Shown piece after piece: positions 22,659 to 34,400 of a stretch of DNA of 64,000 bases; within the stretch, counting starts at the first letter, position 1; each line of letters opens with the position of its first letter. The notes beneath the pieces were generated by a model. It worked only from the letters and a program-made list of their open reading frames with translations, did no database searches and had not been told where the DNA came from. Source of the stretch: Septoria linicola (taxonomy: Eukaryota > Ascomycota > Dothideomycetes > Mycosphaerellales > Mycosphaerellaceae). Position numbers and translations under genes: made by a program. The DNA lies in NCBI GenBank assembly GCA_024114885.1, contig CP099428.1, forward strand, positions 1,674,001 through 1,738,000, read 5' to 3'.

Positions 22659-24776
22659 ATGGCAGGTTGGCGGATCGAGACCAACCACAATGACGGAAAG
22701 AAGGCCGTGCCATCTCTGGCGACAGCTACACCATTAGTCTGCGGGGACCAGGTGGATTCTCTACACGCCACGCTCGGAGCCAACCGGCGCCGTCCTTTCA
22801 AGATAATGTCAGCAGCGCTGGCAGTAGCGGTCTCTCTGGTTCTCTGGTCTAACGCATCACCGGCAAGTGAGATATGGCCCGTAACCTCGATCGCGACTAA
22901 AGATCGAGTGTTACGAGACGCCCCATTCAAGCTGTCTGAAGTCTTTCAGGTCTACCCTCCGGTGTTGACGACGTTTCCCGACGGTTCGCTTGACCTCGCG
23001 GATGGCTCATCTGACACCGCCGTCACACCCTCATCCCGATCAACCTGTCAGTCTCTATTGGTGGAGCACTCATTTGCGTCTTCGTATGGTCAGCCATATG
23101 TCGGCACATACACTCCACCTCAATGCAATTTCAACAGGGTCGCGTTCAATCTGACTGTAAAGGCCGCTGGTCGGCAGTTCGATAGACTTGGATCGATATC
23201 CTTTGGAGACATTGAGCTCTTTCGAACATCAACTGCTGAGCCCTCCAAAAGTGGCATCAGCTGGGTCTATATCAAGGACATGTCGAACTTTTTGCCACTA
23301 TTCATGACCCATCAGACACTGATATTCGATCTCGGCAATATAGTCAACGATGTCTACACTGCGCCTTTCAACGTGACCCTCACCGCGGCCTTTTTCACTG
23401 CGGAAAGCACTGTCGCCCCAGCCGATCTGATCATCCCGGTCTCAAAGCGACAGGGCGCTGTCGGCCAACCCAGCTTCTTCCAATACCCACGAGAATCAGC
23501 ACTCAACGAGATCACAATCCCACAAAATGTGAAGCGAGCGGTATTCACCGTTGCTGCCACAGGTCAAGCGGACGAGGAGTTCTGGTGGGGTAACGTGCCG
23601 CAGTCCAGAGTCGACAGCTTCTCGGATGTAGGAGCACTTCTGGGCTTCTCACCATTCCGCGAAGTGCAACTGTACATCGATAATCTACTGGCGGGGGTCG
23701 TATGGCCTTTCCCAGTCATCTTCACTGGTGGAGTGGTACCTGGTCTATGGCGACCGGTTGTCGGGATCGATGCCTTCGATCTGAAAGAGGATGAAATCGA
23801 CATCACACCATGGTTGGGTCACTTGTGCGATGGCAACAGTCATACCTTCGCGATACGCGTCTCGGGTCTCAACGATAGTTCTATCGGTTCAGCGTACCCA
23901 TCAAACACCACTGGCGATAATTGGTGGCTCACTGGAAAGATATTCCTTTGGCTTGATACGCCAGGCCATGTGACCACGAGCAGCCGAGTGCAGTCCTTCC
24001 TGCCCGCCCCCAAATATGAGATCGTTTCCCGTGTTCTCACTGGCTCCAATGGCTCCAATCAGTCGCTCACGTACGATGTTGTGGCTCATCGCCGCTTACA
24101 GATCTCGTCACAGGTCAATCTTGCGAATGGAACTTCAGCTGTATCCTGGTCGCAACACCTGAGCTACACCAATTTAGGCAACTATACCACAGAAGGAGAT
24201 CAGACCAACAAGATCCAGACCAGTGGACAAGACATCTCTTCAAGCGGATATCAAAGAAGTTTTGAGTACCCTCTATACTCTTACAGCACTCAGTCAATGT
24301 CAACTGGCAATCTGACTCTGACGGCCAACGTCAGTCGCGGAAAGTCACTTCAGGTGCTGGGACCAGCTGTCTTCCCTACAGGACTCGAGTCGTTCATTAG
24401 CATCAGAAACGAGAGCCCCGGGGGTGGTGAACATCTTGGTGCACTACTACATACATCGCAGAACGGGACTGCCTACTACACGGCGAACCAGACAGCACAC
24501 ACGTCCTACAGCTATGGTACCACAGAGCAAGAGATGAGTTTCTCGGGCATTCGTAGCTCAGCTCCGCGTGAGGCATCAGATACGCCGAAGATCACGCAGA
24601 TCAAGGAGCTCTTCCATCGCTATGTCAAGGCCGTCAACGACAGCGTCATCCAGGATGAAGAAAGTTTGCTGGACACAAGCATCGGACATCGTCATAGCGA
24701 ACCAACTGATGACGGTAGGGGAATGGCCTTATCTGGTAGCCCGGGAAGAGGTGCTTGGGCGCGTGGTTGGCGGTAG
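22659..24776 (+). CDS. PNGase A-like glycoprotein amidase domain protein
   Basis: A single exon gives 705 residues from ATG 22659, or 656 from ATG 22806. Near the second ATG is a hydrophobic stretch (MSAALAVAVSLVLWSNASPAS), either a signal peptide or a membrane anchor depending on the start. The body has the features of the peptide-N-glycosidase A family: LSEVFQVYPPVL near the start, QCNFNRVAFNLTV, DIELFRTSTAEP, the long beta-rich lectin-like pair of domains, and SPFREVQLYIDNLLAGVVWPFPVIFTGG. Plant members release N-glycans from glycopeptides; fungal ones are mostly uncharacterised secreted or vacuolar proteins. The C-terminal 60 residues are less conserved in appearance. The frame is intact. 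Confidence 0.85.
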   Translation: MAGWRIETNHNDGKKAVPSLATATPLVCGDQVDSLHATLGANRRRPFKIMSAALAVAVSLVLWSNASPASEIWPVTSIATKDRVLRDAPFKLSEVFQVYPPVLTTFPDGSLDLADGSSDTAVTPSSRSTCQSLLVEHSFASSYGQPYVGTYTPPQCNFNRVAFNLTVKAAGRQFDRLGSISFGDIELFRTSTAEPSKSGISWVYIKDMSNFLPLFMTHQTLIFDLGNIVNDVYTAPFNVTLTAAFFTAESTVAPADLIIPVSKRQGAVGQPSFFQYPRESALNEITIPQNVKRAVFTVAATGQADEEFWWGNVPQSRVDSFSDVGALLGFSPFREVQLYIDNLLAGVVWPFPVIFTGGVVPGLWRPVVGIDAFDLKEDEIDITPWLGHLCDGNSHTFAIRVSGLNDSSIGSAYPSNTTGDNWWLTGKIFLWLDTPGHVTTSSRVQSFLPAPKYEIVSRVLTGSNGSNQSLTYDVVAHRRLQISSQVNLANGTSAVSWSQHLSYTNLGNYTTEGDQTNKIQTSGQDISSSGYQRSFEYPLYSYSTQSMSTGNLTLTANVSRGKSLQVLGPAVFPTGLESFISIRNESPGGGEHLGALLHTSQNGTAYYTANQTAHTSYSYGTTEQEMSFSGIRSSAPREASDTPKITQIKELFHRYVKAVNDSVIQDEESLLDTSIGHRHSEPTDDGRGMALSGSPGRGAWARGWR

Positions 24777-27700
24777 CAATCTGTGAGGTGGTGGAAAACG
24801 TTAGGCGCGGAATTTATTCGGGCTTAGGATTGCAATTGCTGTTCTTCTATCACATCATCAATAATGTTTCCCGTTGCTCTGTGTGTGCAAAGAACTGGGC
24901 TGTCTCGTCTCGTGGCCTATCATGTCACACCCGCAAATACTCGTAAATGTATGGCGATGATCGATTGTATAGACCCACACGATCAACGTCAAGTGAAGGC
25001 CCATCGTCGACTACTAGGTAGGATGCATCTGCAACCCTTGCTCCATGGCGTCAAGCTCACGGCTTCCCTGTTCACCGCATTCCACAGGCCGAACGTGCAG
25101 GAGCCTACAACCAGCGGGACAACCGCCTGAATTCTCGCGCGTCGGACGTTTGTAATTCTACGAATATCCGATCAGCCAATAATGCGGTCTTGATGGCCAA
25201 GGCCAGTGGTCGTGACAGACTTTCAGAAGGTTCAAACTACGATACTCGCTTCCGGCACATACCGGGTCCTGATTTTGCGTGCTGACCAGTGTGCGTGAGC
25301 CACAACGGTCGTCCTGGGGCAGATACAAATTTTCACAAGTCATGGCAATCTGCTACGAACCCTACGCATGTTCAGACAGATTCGCCTGGTCGGAGACCAC
25401 ACCTGAAAGAGAACATCGTCCGCAGCCTGCAATGCTGCTGCACATTCTCAGAAAACGATGGTGGCACTGCAGTTCGATGCCATGGCGCATGAACCGACAG
25501 CTATGGCTGGTGTGGCTTCACTGCAAAACGCCTCACCGCATGGTCGCATAGACGTGTCAGCGCTCATTCCGGCTCACGGCAGAGCAATTTTCGGATCGAA
25601 GAATACGCTGTGCGCTACTCCAGCTCTGATACATCACCTATCTGGACTCATTTGCTGGATCACATACTTTGCTGGACTGCGAAGTCGAAAAGAGCCCCAG
25701 AACAACCACGTCTCGTCCCGACATGATCCCACTTCTAGACAATCGCCACGATTTGTCGCGACCATCTGCTTCAACATCGGCGGACGGCCGGTCTCCGGGC
25801 TACGGCTGCTAGATCCACACGCACGTCCACACTGACGCTGTGCTATATGCATGTACAGCAACAGGCCTTGCGGCGATAGGCTGGCGTTGAGAGCCAAAGC
25901 AGCAATGTTGATCTAAGAGAATAATCTGGCGAGCCGCATTTCGTCACCACACTGCTTAGCCATTGCTGTTCACGGCGAAAGTGCACATCATCACACCAGA
26001 TGTGTTCATGACCGCCCACCAGCGCAGCCCTGGCATGGACTTGGCCGCCTAACTCAATGCGAGACTGTGCCTGAAGGGGCATTTCTACACATCTCTGCTC
26101 ACACCACTTGCTTACAAATGGCGTCACAGAGATGACGTCCAGCTGCTCGAGCTCTCATAGCGAGCTGTTTCTCGCGGATTTGCTCGTTCCCGCCCTATGG
26201 GCCTCCTAGGCAGTCGGAAGATCCTCCCGGCCCCGCCAGCCTCTGTACTCCACCTGCAGAAGAAACAGGTCCAGCGGGAGAAATTGATGGTGCCCGCCAC
26301 TACCATGCGCTACGATGGTCACACAGCGGCGTAGCTTGCACCGGGACCGAATATGCTGCAAGGGCATTACTGTTCATTATCATCGTGACCCCCAAACGTC
26401 GCAGCGAGATGGCTGCCAGCACGCAACGCACGTAAAGGATTTGCACAAGAGATCCAGGCAAGCGAGTGAGCCAGCGCCACACTTCCGCACACTGTCTGTA
26501 GCCTCGCGAATTGGACGCTTGTCAGTATTGGTCGACTGTCCTCACGCAAACAGCGAGCTCGCCGGAAAGCTTCACACTGAGAACATTGATTCTTTTGACG
26601 ATGGGAAAGTCCCAAATGCGACGTGTGGTCAGACACCAACTCGGAGCCAGCCTTTCGATGAGCTTGGCGAGTATGGGCTGAAAGTGTGGCGGTGCATGAC
26701 CATGCTTCGTTTCATACACATCGGGCCAAGAGCATCTCATTTTTCCAGATACCGTACTCATGGGACGTACACTCCGGATCGAGGCGTGCGCGGAAATGAG
26801 ACGCTTCATTCGGCCATTTACTTCCAGACATGCACATATCAAGCTTGATGTGAGACGGCTGTCACAGAGCAAACGAGGCAACCCGGTAAGTGAAAATGAA
26901 CAAGCATATGCCATGTCATGCAGAAGCATGATAGCGCAGTGACACTTGTCGTTAGGTCGAGAGTGATGCCGTCAATCAGATGCAATTCTCATAAGGGCGA
27001 CGCACGAGGTAAAAGGGAAAGTATTGCAGTCAACGTTCTGGCATGATACATGGGACCCCAATGCACGACTGCCGTTGCAAAGCTCGGTGTCCATCACGCG
27101 CAGAGTCTTATTCGGCTACTACATTGGAATGAGAAGCCTTGTGCCCAGCTACTACTCTGGTCACTTGATGCTTCGCTCGATACGTGAGCCACAGTACACG
27201 AGATCAGGTCGGCTTTCCACAGGTAAGCCATTGATACCTAGGATTGTGCCTAACACCATGTTGAGCACATGAACTACTTCCGACCAGACTACCCCGGGAG
27301 GCGAAAGCTCGTTGGACGGTTTGCATCGATCGGGGGGCAGCGTTTCTTTCTCGAGGTCAGATCTTGTCCAACCAGGCAGCGCAACTGGATGTCCTCACAT
27401 CCTGGTGACTGTCAGCATTTGGACTCTACCGATAAGCAAAAATGTGATGGTATAATGGAGTTGAACCTCAGAGGGGAATCAGAAAGCATCTCTCAGAGCC
27501 ACCGAAGTGGCTACGGAGCAGCGGTCCTGGTTTCCTCATCACGGGCTGTTCCCATGCGATCAGGAGTCGGAACTCACCTGAAAGCACCTGCTCGGCACAT
27601 AAGAGTCAAGGACAGCGACTTTTGCTTCTTTCCCAGAGCTGAAGAAAGTTGCAGATGTTTGCGTTGTGCGAGATGGTTGCTTTGTAGTCGTACACGACCG

Positions 27701-30700
27701 AAGCCGGACCGATCACGCTTTTCTGACGTTGATTTCACTACCCACACATGTCAGACATCACAACAACCGCACGCTGTCCTGCTGAGAGTCACTGCGCTGC
27801 AGTATGCCTTATTGTTTGTCTCCTAACAAGGACGATGCACCGTGTTGTTTTCGAACCAGCCAACGAAGGCATTTTCTTGCGACAACGATATCCATCGCCG
27901 CCTGGTCTACGATGAGCACGAGACATAAACTTAAGCACTTCACTTTCCGCAAGGGTCGCGCGAAGCCAGCGCTTCATTAGATCCAGAGTCATCCGCCTGC
28001 AGAGTTTCTCGCCGTTGCTGGAGCCAGTATCCTCGACGACACCTCGCGGCGAGACCAGCACAGGGTCTAAATTGGTAGTGGTAGATGCCAATCTAGGCCA
28101 TTATGGCTGATAATGATGCAGCACAACTTCCCGATTCATCTTTAACAATCCTCCATGCCATGTAACAGATTGCACGACGTTCGCCCGCACTCGCGTATAG
28201 ACTTCGCGTTTGGCCCATGGAACGACAAGCGAAGCGTCAACCAAATCGCACTAGACGCTTCAGAGCTTCAGCGATAGCCAACTGCTGCAGCCCTAATCCT
28301 CCGGCAATGTGATTGCTGGACGAGGCTAGCGCCATTTGCTCAAATGACACGCCATGTCGCATGTTGCATGCTGAGATTTGCAGCGCTGCAGCGCTATGAC
28401 AGGTGCAAGATATGATTGATGCGTTTACAATGAAATTCGCTGTCGGTTGAGATCGAAGATTGGGCTGTCCTGGAAGATTCGAGCCATCTGAACGCCGAGT
28501 CGACAGCACACCCATCATCAACTGCGTATGTGGCGGTGCGGAGTATGGGGTACAAGCTTGTAACCATGATTGGTGCACGCGTTTCTGACTCCCGCGACAG
28601 ACAGTCACAGCTAACGCTCGTCCGTCGCAACTTCACGCTACCCGACACCTCAGGTCTGATGCGTTCAACGCGCGATCACGTTTGCAGTCAGCCGTGCTTA
28701 GGTCACAATGTTACAGAGTAGCTACTCTGACACTGGGCAACACAGCATCTGCGTCGCTGCATAAAACGGACTGCGCATCAAATCCTTGCATCGACGATTG
28801 GGCATCCACAACGTGAGGACAAGCATAAGTGACCGATCACCTGGCCGTTGGGATCACCACCGCGTGAAGCACTCAACGGCTTCCAGCAGTCTAGGGCACA
28901 GGTTCCGAATATTCCGTGATGATCTATAGCTGCAACAGAAGAATCTTGAAACACAGCTAAGTGGAACGACAAGTTGTAACTGCGCCTCCGGAGATGAAAC
29001 TAGGGTCCGATGACAGCACATCCTGTATGACATGACTCTTGACTTCACCTGGCCGCACGACTTTCGTTTGAAGACACAATCGACCATTCTAATTGCCAGC
29101 TCCACGACTGTGGCTCAGCTAGAGCATCCCGCAGACTCTGCAAAGGCCAGTCGGTGTTTCTCGATGGTCATTGATCGGCTCTCGATGCTCTCTGAGATGT
29201 AATGCACATCATGTTCCACGCGCTCGTGCAATGTCAAATCACATCTTGTATGGTGACCAGACATCAGTACGATACGTGGCTTGCAGCAGAGCCTTGTCTC
29301 TATTCGACAGCGTCGGGAGCTTATCTCGCTGCGAGGGCATTGTGCTTGCTGCCGCGCTACTTCGGTCACGTCCCGTAGCCTGCAATGCAACGCATCGTGG
29401 TCAAAGATTGGCTTGCGTTCAAGCTGTGGACTGTTCGACTTGTGCGTCTTTCCTCCCTGATAAGCTCCCTACTTCCACATGGATTTCCGTCGAGCTCAAT
29501 TTGAGCATGGCAAACGGGCTGCGCACGTTATGGTTTCGAACATTATGCGTGCAGTGAGCTAGCTTGTCCAGCGATCGCAGAGTTCTGAAACTTGAGATTT
29601 CGTCGAGTCTAGTTCATCACCGCGCGTTAGTCTTGGGTACAATGGGGTACAATTGGACAGCTCGGAGGCTGCAGCATTGCGAGCAAGATGCTACGCCTTG
29701 GCAGTGCACTGCCTCGCTGACATGACGAGCCAAGAAGAGTAGAAGGACAATGCCAAGACCAAGTGCCTGGCTGCTTTTACACGAACTAGGATGCTCTCGC
29801 CGATTTGAGTGCAGACGAAGGTCGGAGGAGACCCGCCCTCCTTGGCCTGCCGTAGACTATCGTACCATTCACCTGGTCCGCACAGATTGATATTGCCACA
29901 TCAGCTCGCGGTCTCGTCAGATATTCGAAACACATTGGATGTCGACCAGACGGAGGCACTAGCATTCCCGCTCGTGACGTTGACCGTTGAAGCTCGGATG
30001 TGTCACGTCGAGTCAAGACAGCTTCGACTCCACGAGGGAGGCCAAAGCATCTGGGAAATGTCCAGACACTCCCAAGACCGTGCCCTGGCTGCGTAGGAAG
30101 CACTAATCACTCCCAATAAGGCCTTAAGACCGCTCGCTATACACCGATTCGAAGCCACGTTGCATAGTCCGACGTGCTGACGCCACAAACAGCTCGTGAA
30201 TCTGCGTCGGCATGTCTGTAGCTATCACACAGGCCGATAGCGTGATAGAGCGAGCAGGTCAACATGGCCTCGCGTTACTTGGGTAGCTCAACATACTAAT
30301 GCACGTCCTCAAATCATGGTGGCCATCACATCAATGCTCTACCGTCCTAGTCTCATCTGGACGCATACGTGCTGAGTGCTATTGCAGCGACCATACCACC
30401 AGCCACGAGGGCGATCGTTCAACGCATCGTACCAGACCTCAGCAGCATCGCGCCTGCGTGCGTCTCGATCGATGGCTGCATTGACTATACGCGCGCCGAC
30501 ATGCATGCTATTGACTGCCCAGAGCTTCTTATGCACGAGACGTGAGAGCGCATGGGACCAGTCCAGGCTTTGCACGAAGCTCAGCTCAGCTCCTCTGATC
30601 ATGCAAAGCCACTGAATGCTTCATGTCAGCACTAGATGGCGAGCCGTAACAATCGCATTCAGACAGCCTATCGATATCATAGCTCGCGTAAGCGTTAGTA

Positions 30701-31461
30701 TCAACGAATATAGTGCATCGCACATAATCAAGATCAATCGATCGTACACATGAACGTGAACGTGAAAACCGACGCGCATGTGAAATGATAGCCAAGCCAA
30801 ACCATGTGAACCAACAAGCAAGAATGTTTGAAAAGGCTATCTGCACAACTACCACCACCAGCCCAACACAAGCATCACAAAGTGAGCCCAACACGAACAA
30901 CCAACACACAACTGCCGCGCGTGAGTTTGTCAGGAAACACGCTAGAACCGTACTCGCGTGCTTTTCCCAAACAACCAGGCTCCTTCGTGTCCTGCATGCA
31001 GGCTTGCTGTGTTCATGACTCGCAGGCACTAGCCGATCGGCAAGCGCAAAGCCATGATACTGACAACCACGTCAACACCATTATTCGGCAGCCATTCATG
31101 TTTCGGCCATTACGCATTCGGCTTGCAGCCTTGCGTTCGGTCCGAGGTTGCTTGGTTGGATGCTGATCGCGCGGGACGGCAGTTGGGTGTTATGGTTGAT
31201 CCTAGCCATAATATGTCAGACAGCGCACAGCCACAGGCCGTCGTTTACCGTGCTTGGCAAATATGCATTGCGCTACGTTGCTGGATTGCACTCGAAGCGA
31301 AGTGGATGTTTGAGCATGGAGCGTATACTGATCGTAGCAATGCAATTGTCCTGCAAGAATGCCTTGACGTAGCTATATCGCCTGAGCGGTGCTACTCGAT
31401 GTTCACGAAGACATCCACCGTGCTGACGATGCAATAGCGGCCTTTTCTGCTGCATGGTCTC
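24777..31461. other. 6.7-kb stretch with no recognisable gene
   Basis: No frame on either strand carries a domain I recognise, and I could not assemble exons across it. The longest open frames (for example 27269-27826 and 26315-26848, plus strand) have unlikely Arg/Ser/Cys-rich compositions. Base composition is ordinary and CpA/TpG are common, so it is not RIP-degraded. It may hold long untranslated or regulatory DNA, non-coding RNA or decayed genes. Confidence 0.4.
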
Positions 31462-34400
31462 TCATCGTGCAGGGATTTCATCTGCACCATCGTCGCTGTC
31501 ATCTTCGAAGCCGGCATCGAATGCAATACCTCCACCAGCTCGGCCTCCGTCAAACGCATCGAAGTCCATTTCACCACCGCCCTCGAGCATCTGCAATGCT
31601 TGTAGTTTCGCAAGCCTGTTGGCGTCAGCTTGTTGACGCTGCTCTTCCGCTTGTGCTGCGGCTCCCTTCTGTGCTGCCTGTTCGGCCTTTTTGGTCGCAA
31701 GGATAGCTTGGTTGCTCTTGGTTGGTCTTCCTCTCGGCTTCGTAGAAGGACCTGGCCGTGAAGGAGGTTGCATAGGTGTGCCATTGCTGAAGCTACCGTT
31801 GGCAGCACCCTCAGTGCCGTTCATATCGTCGTCATCGTCGCTGCTCTCGCCATTGTCCTCAATCATGATAGGCTCGTGGACATTGGATGGCCGCATGGAG
31901 GGGCCTTTTCCGCCAAAAGATGGCCCACCTACAGCTTTCTTTGATGATGAGGCGGCAGGCCGAGAAGGTCCCCGGGATAATGGCTCCACAGTGTCTTCGG
32001 TCTCCTGCTGCAGCTGAGCATCTGGTCCGTCTGCAAGCTCTCGCTTTCGCTCGCGATAAATACGCTGTTTGTGTGATCGGTCCCTGAAGTCGTCTGGTAG
32101 CTCAGATGGAGCATCGGGGTCATCAACTTCGTGCCGACCCTGCATATAGTTAGGTAGCGAGCGCCGATTACGCCCAGCAGCGCTGTTGATGGCTACAAAG
32201 GAGTTTTCCTCCTCGAAATCGTCATCGTCAGAACCTATGTCGACCTCCTCGTATATGGTCGCCCGTTTGTTCCCCTTCCGACGTTCCTTGTTGCTAGCTA
32301 GCGTAGGCTGCTGTTTGGTCAGGTCGCGCCTAACTCTCTGACCATTCGGCAATCTCTCGCGATATGTGTAGCCATAATTGTCGTCCTTCTCAACGGGCAC
32401 AAGCACTTTCTTTGCACCACCATGCACAATAATGCCATCCCGTAACCGCTGTTCGCGCATCTCTGTGGGGTTCTTCTTCGGTGCGATGTCCGACTTCAGC
32501 AGTAGATCGTTGCTAATTTGTTCGTCTTCTGCGACACCATCTTCCACCTCGTGTTCAGCATCAGCATCGGGCCCGTTAACAGCGGTGAAAGTGGCTTTGG
32601 CGGCTTGTTGGGCAATAACTTGCGCTAGTCGGTTTCCAGGAATAGGCAATCGAACGATTCGCTTCTTTCCCTTAATGGCGGCCTGGAGCATAATAAATCG
32701 ACCCTCTGCTTTGGCCTTATCAAGGGCTTTGCGCTCCTTCTCCTTTTCGAATTGCCGTTGTGCCTCGTTCTTGGCCTTTGAAGCAGATGCGCCAGTAGCT
32801 TCTTCTGCAAGGTCATGCGAGCGGAAGCCTGCAGCCATAAGGCGTGGCTTCTTCTGCTTTGGCGCTTTCGACATGGCGATGTCTTCATCATCATCGTCAT
32901 CCTCGCCATCCTTACGCTGCTTGCGTTTCTTGCCCTTGCCCTTCTTCCCAGTACCCGGTGTCTCATCTTCATCGTCCTGTCCAGGGTACTGGTAGGTCTC
33001 GTTACCGTCGGGATCTGGGTACATCGAGGCTTGCGGAGCATATCCATCGTAGCCAGCGGCAGTAAGTGGAGCATAGCCGTCTGGAACACCGCCATTAACA
33101 GAGGCACCCGCGACCATGCCAGCAGGGCCTGGAAGAGATGCGTTAGCAAGCTGAAGTCTTCGTGCCAAAGCCGCCTCGTCATCCAAGTCACCAAGACCAC
33201 CACCATGTCGGCTGCTTGATGCAATAGGCTCACCGCCGAGAGCTGGATCCAATGGGCCATCATCGACGGGCGAGTATTCCATCTCAACTTGTGTCTCATC
33301 GACGCCACCATCATCACTGAGGTTCGGATCGTGCTCCTTCTCGCGATCAGCCTCCGCTCGTGCTCGCTTGATCCGGCGTGACTCTATCGCATTGCCTTGC
33401 TCGTCCTCCTTGAGCCAATTCAGGTTGCTGACAGAGAAGTCAACGAGCGCTTCGATACTCCTTACATCGGCCACCTTTTTCGTGTCGTGTCCGAGCAGAG
33501 TGCCCTTCGGCTCGTAAGGCTGCATCTTGCCCTCACGCTTGCAAGCTCCTGCGAAGCAGATCCCCAGACAGTGAGGGCAGGACCAGTCAGAGTTCTCCAT
33601 AATCTCTAAAGGCATTTTGTCCCAGCCTCGATAGAGAGATCCATAGCACCAAGCGCGCTCACAAGTCGTGCACTGCGCCATCTTCCACACTGGATGTCGA
33701 TGACAGCAGACATGGCAAGGCTTGTTGTTCTTTAGCCACGTCTTGCTCTTCTTCTTAGTCACCTTCTTGACGGTGCCATCATCACCAACCACGATCTCCT
33801 CCTCAGACTCATCGCCCTCCTTGGGCTCGTCGGACTTGTGCGGATCCTTGAATGGGCGACGCTTTAGCTGATCCTTGCAGACTTCTGCCAAAGTCTTCCT
33901 GCCGAGACGTCTTCGCTCTTCGAGTAGAGCGACAGGAGTCTTGTCAGTAATCTGACCGCCATCGAGCTCGATGATAAGCTTCCTCCACGATTCGTACTTG
34001 CTAACCAACTCTTTCCATTTGAACTGCTCTACCCACTTTAGTCCACTAATGCAATAGCACGAGCGCCCCATAGCATAGCAGTCCATACAGACATCGTATG
34101 GATCTCCATCTTCAGCATCTGCGTGGTGACCGAGCATGTCCTTGCAGCAGGGGCACGTAAGGAATCGATTGAAGATATTAGAGCGGCAGTACGCGCATGT
34201 GACATTGCCATCGTATGGAAGGTATTCCAGATTCTTTGGGGCATCGCGCTCTTCCGGAGAGAACATCTCAGCGAGGAGGATCTGCCTAAAGAGGCCGAAC
34301 AGCCTTTTGAAATCCTTGATAAGTTGCTTGATCTTGCCGCTATACAAGAAGGAGTGGGCTGCATCCCTCGGCATGATTGAAGTCTGTCGCTGTGCATCGA

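Noticed and set aside
27269..27826. 185-codon plus-strand frame in the large gap
   Set aside because: Arg/Ser/Cys-rich random-looking composition, no domain, no splice support; length is not unusual for chance at this GC content.
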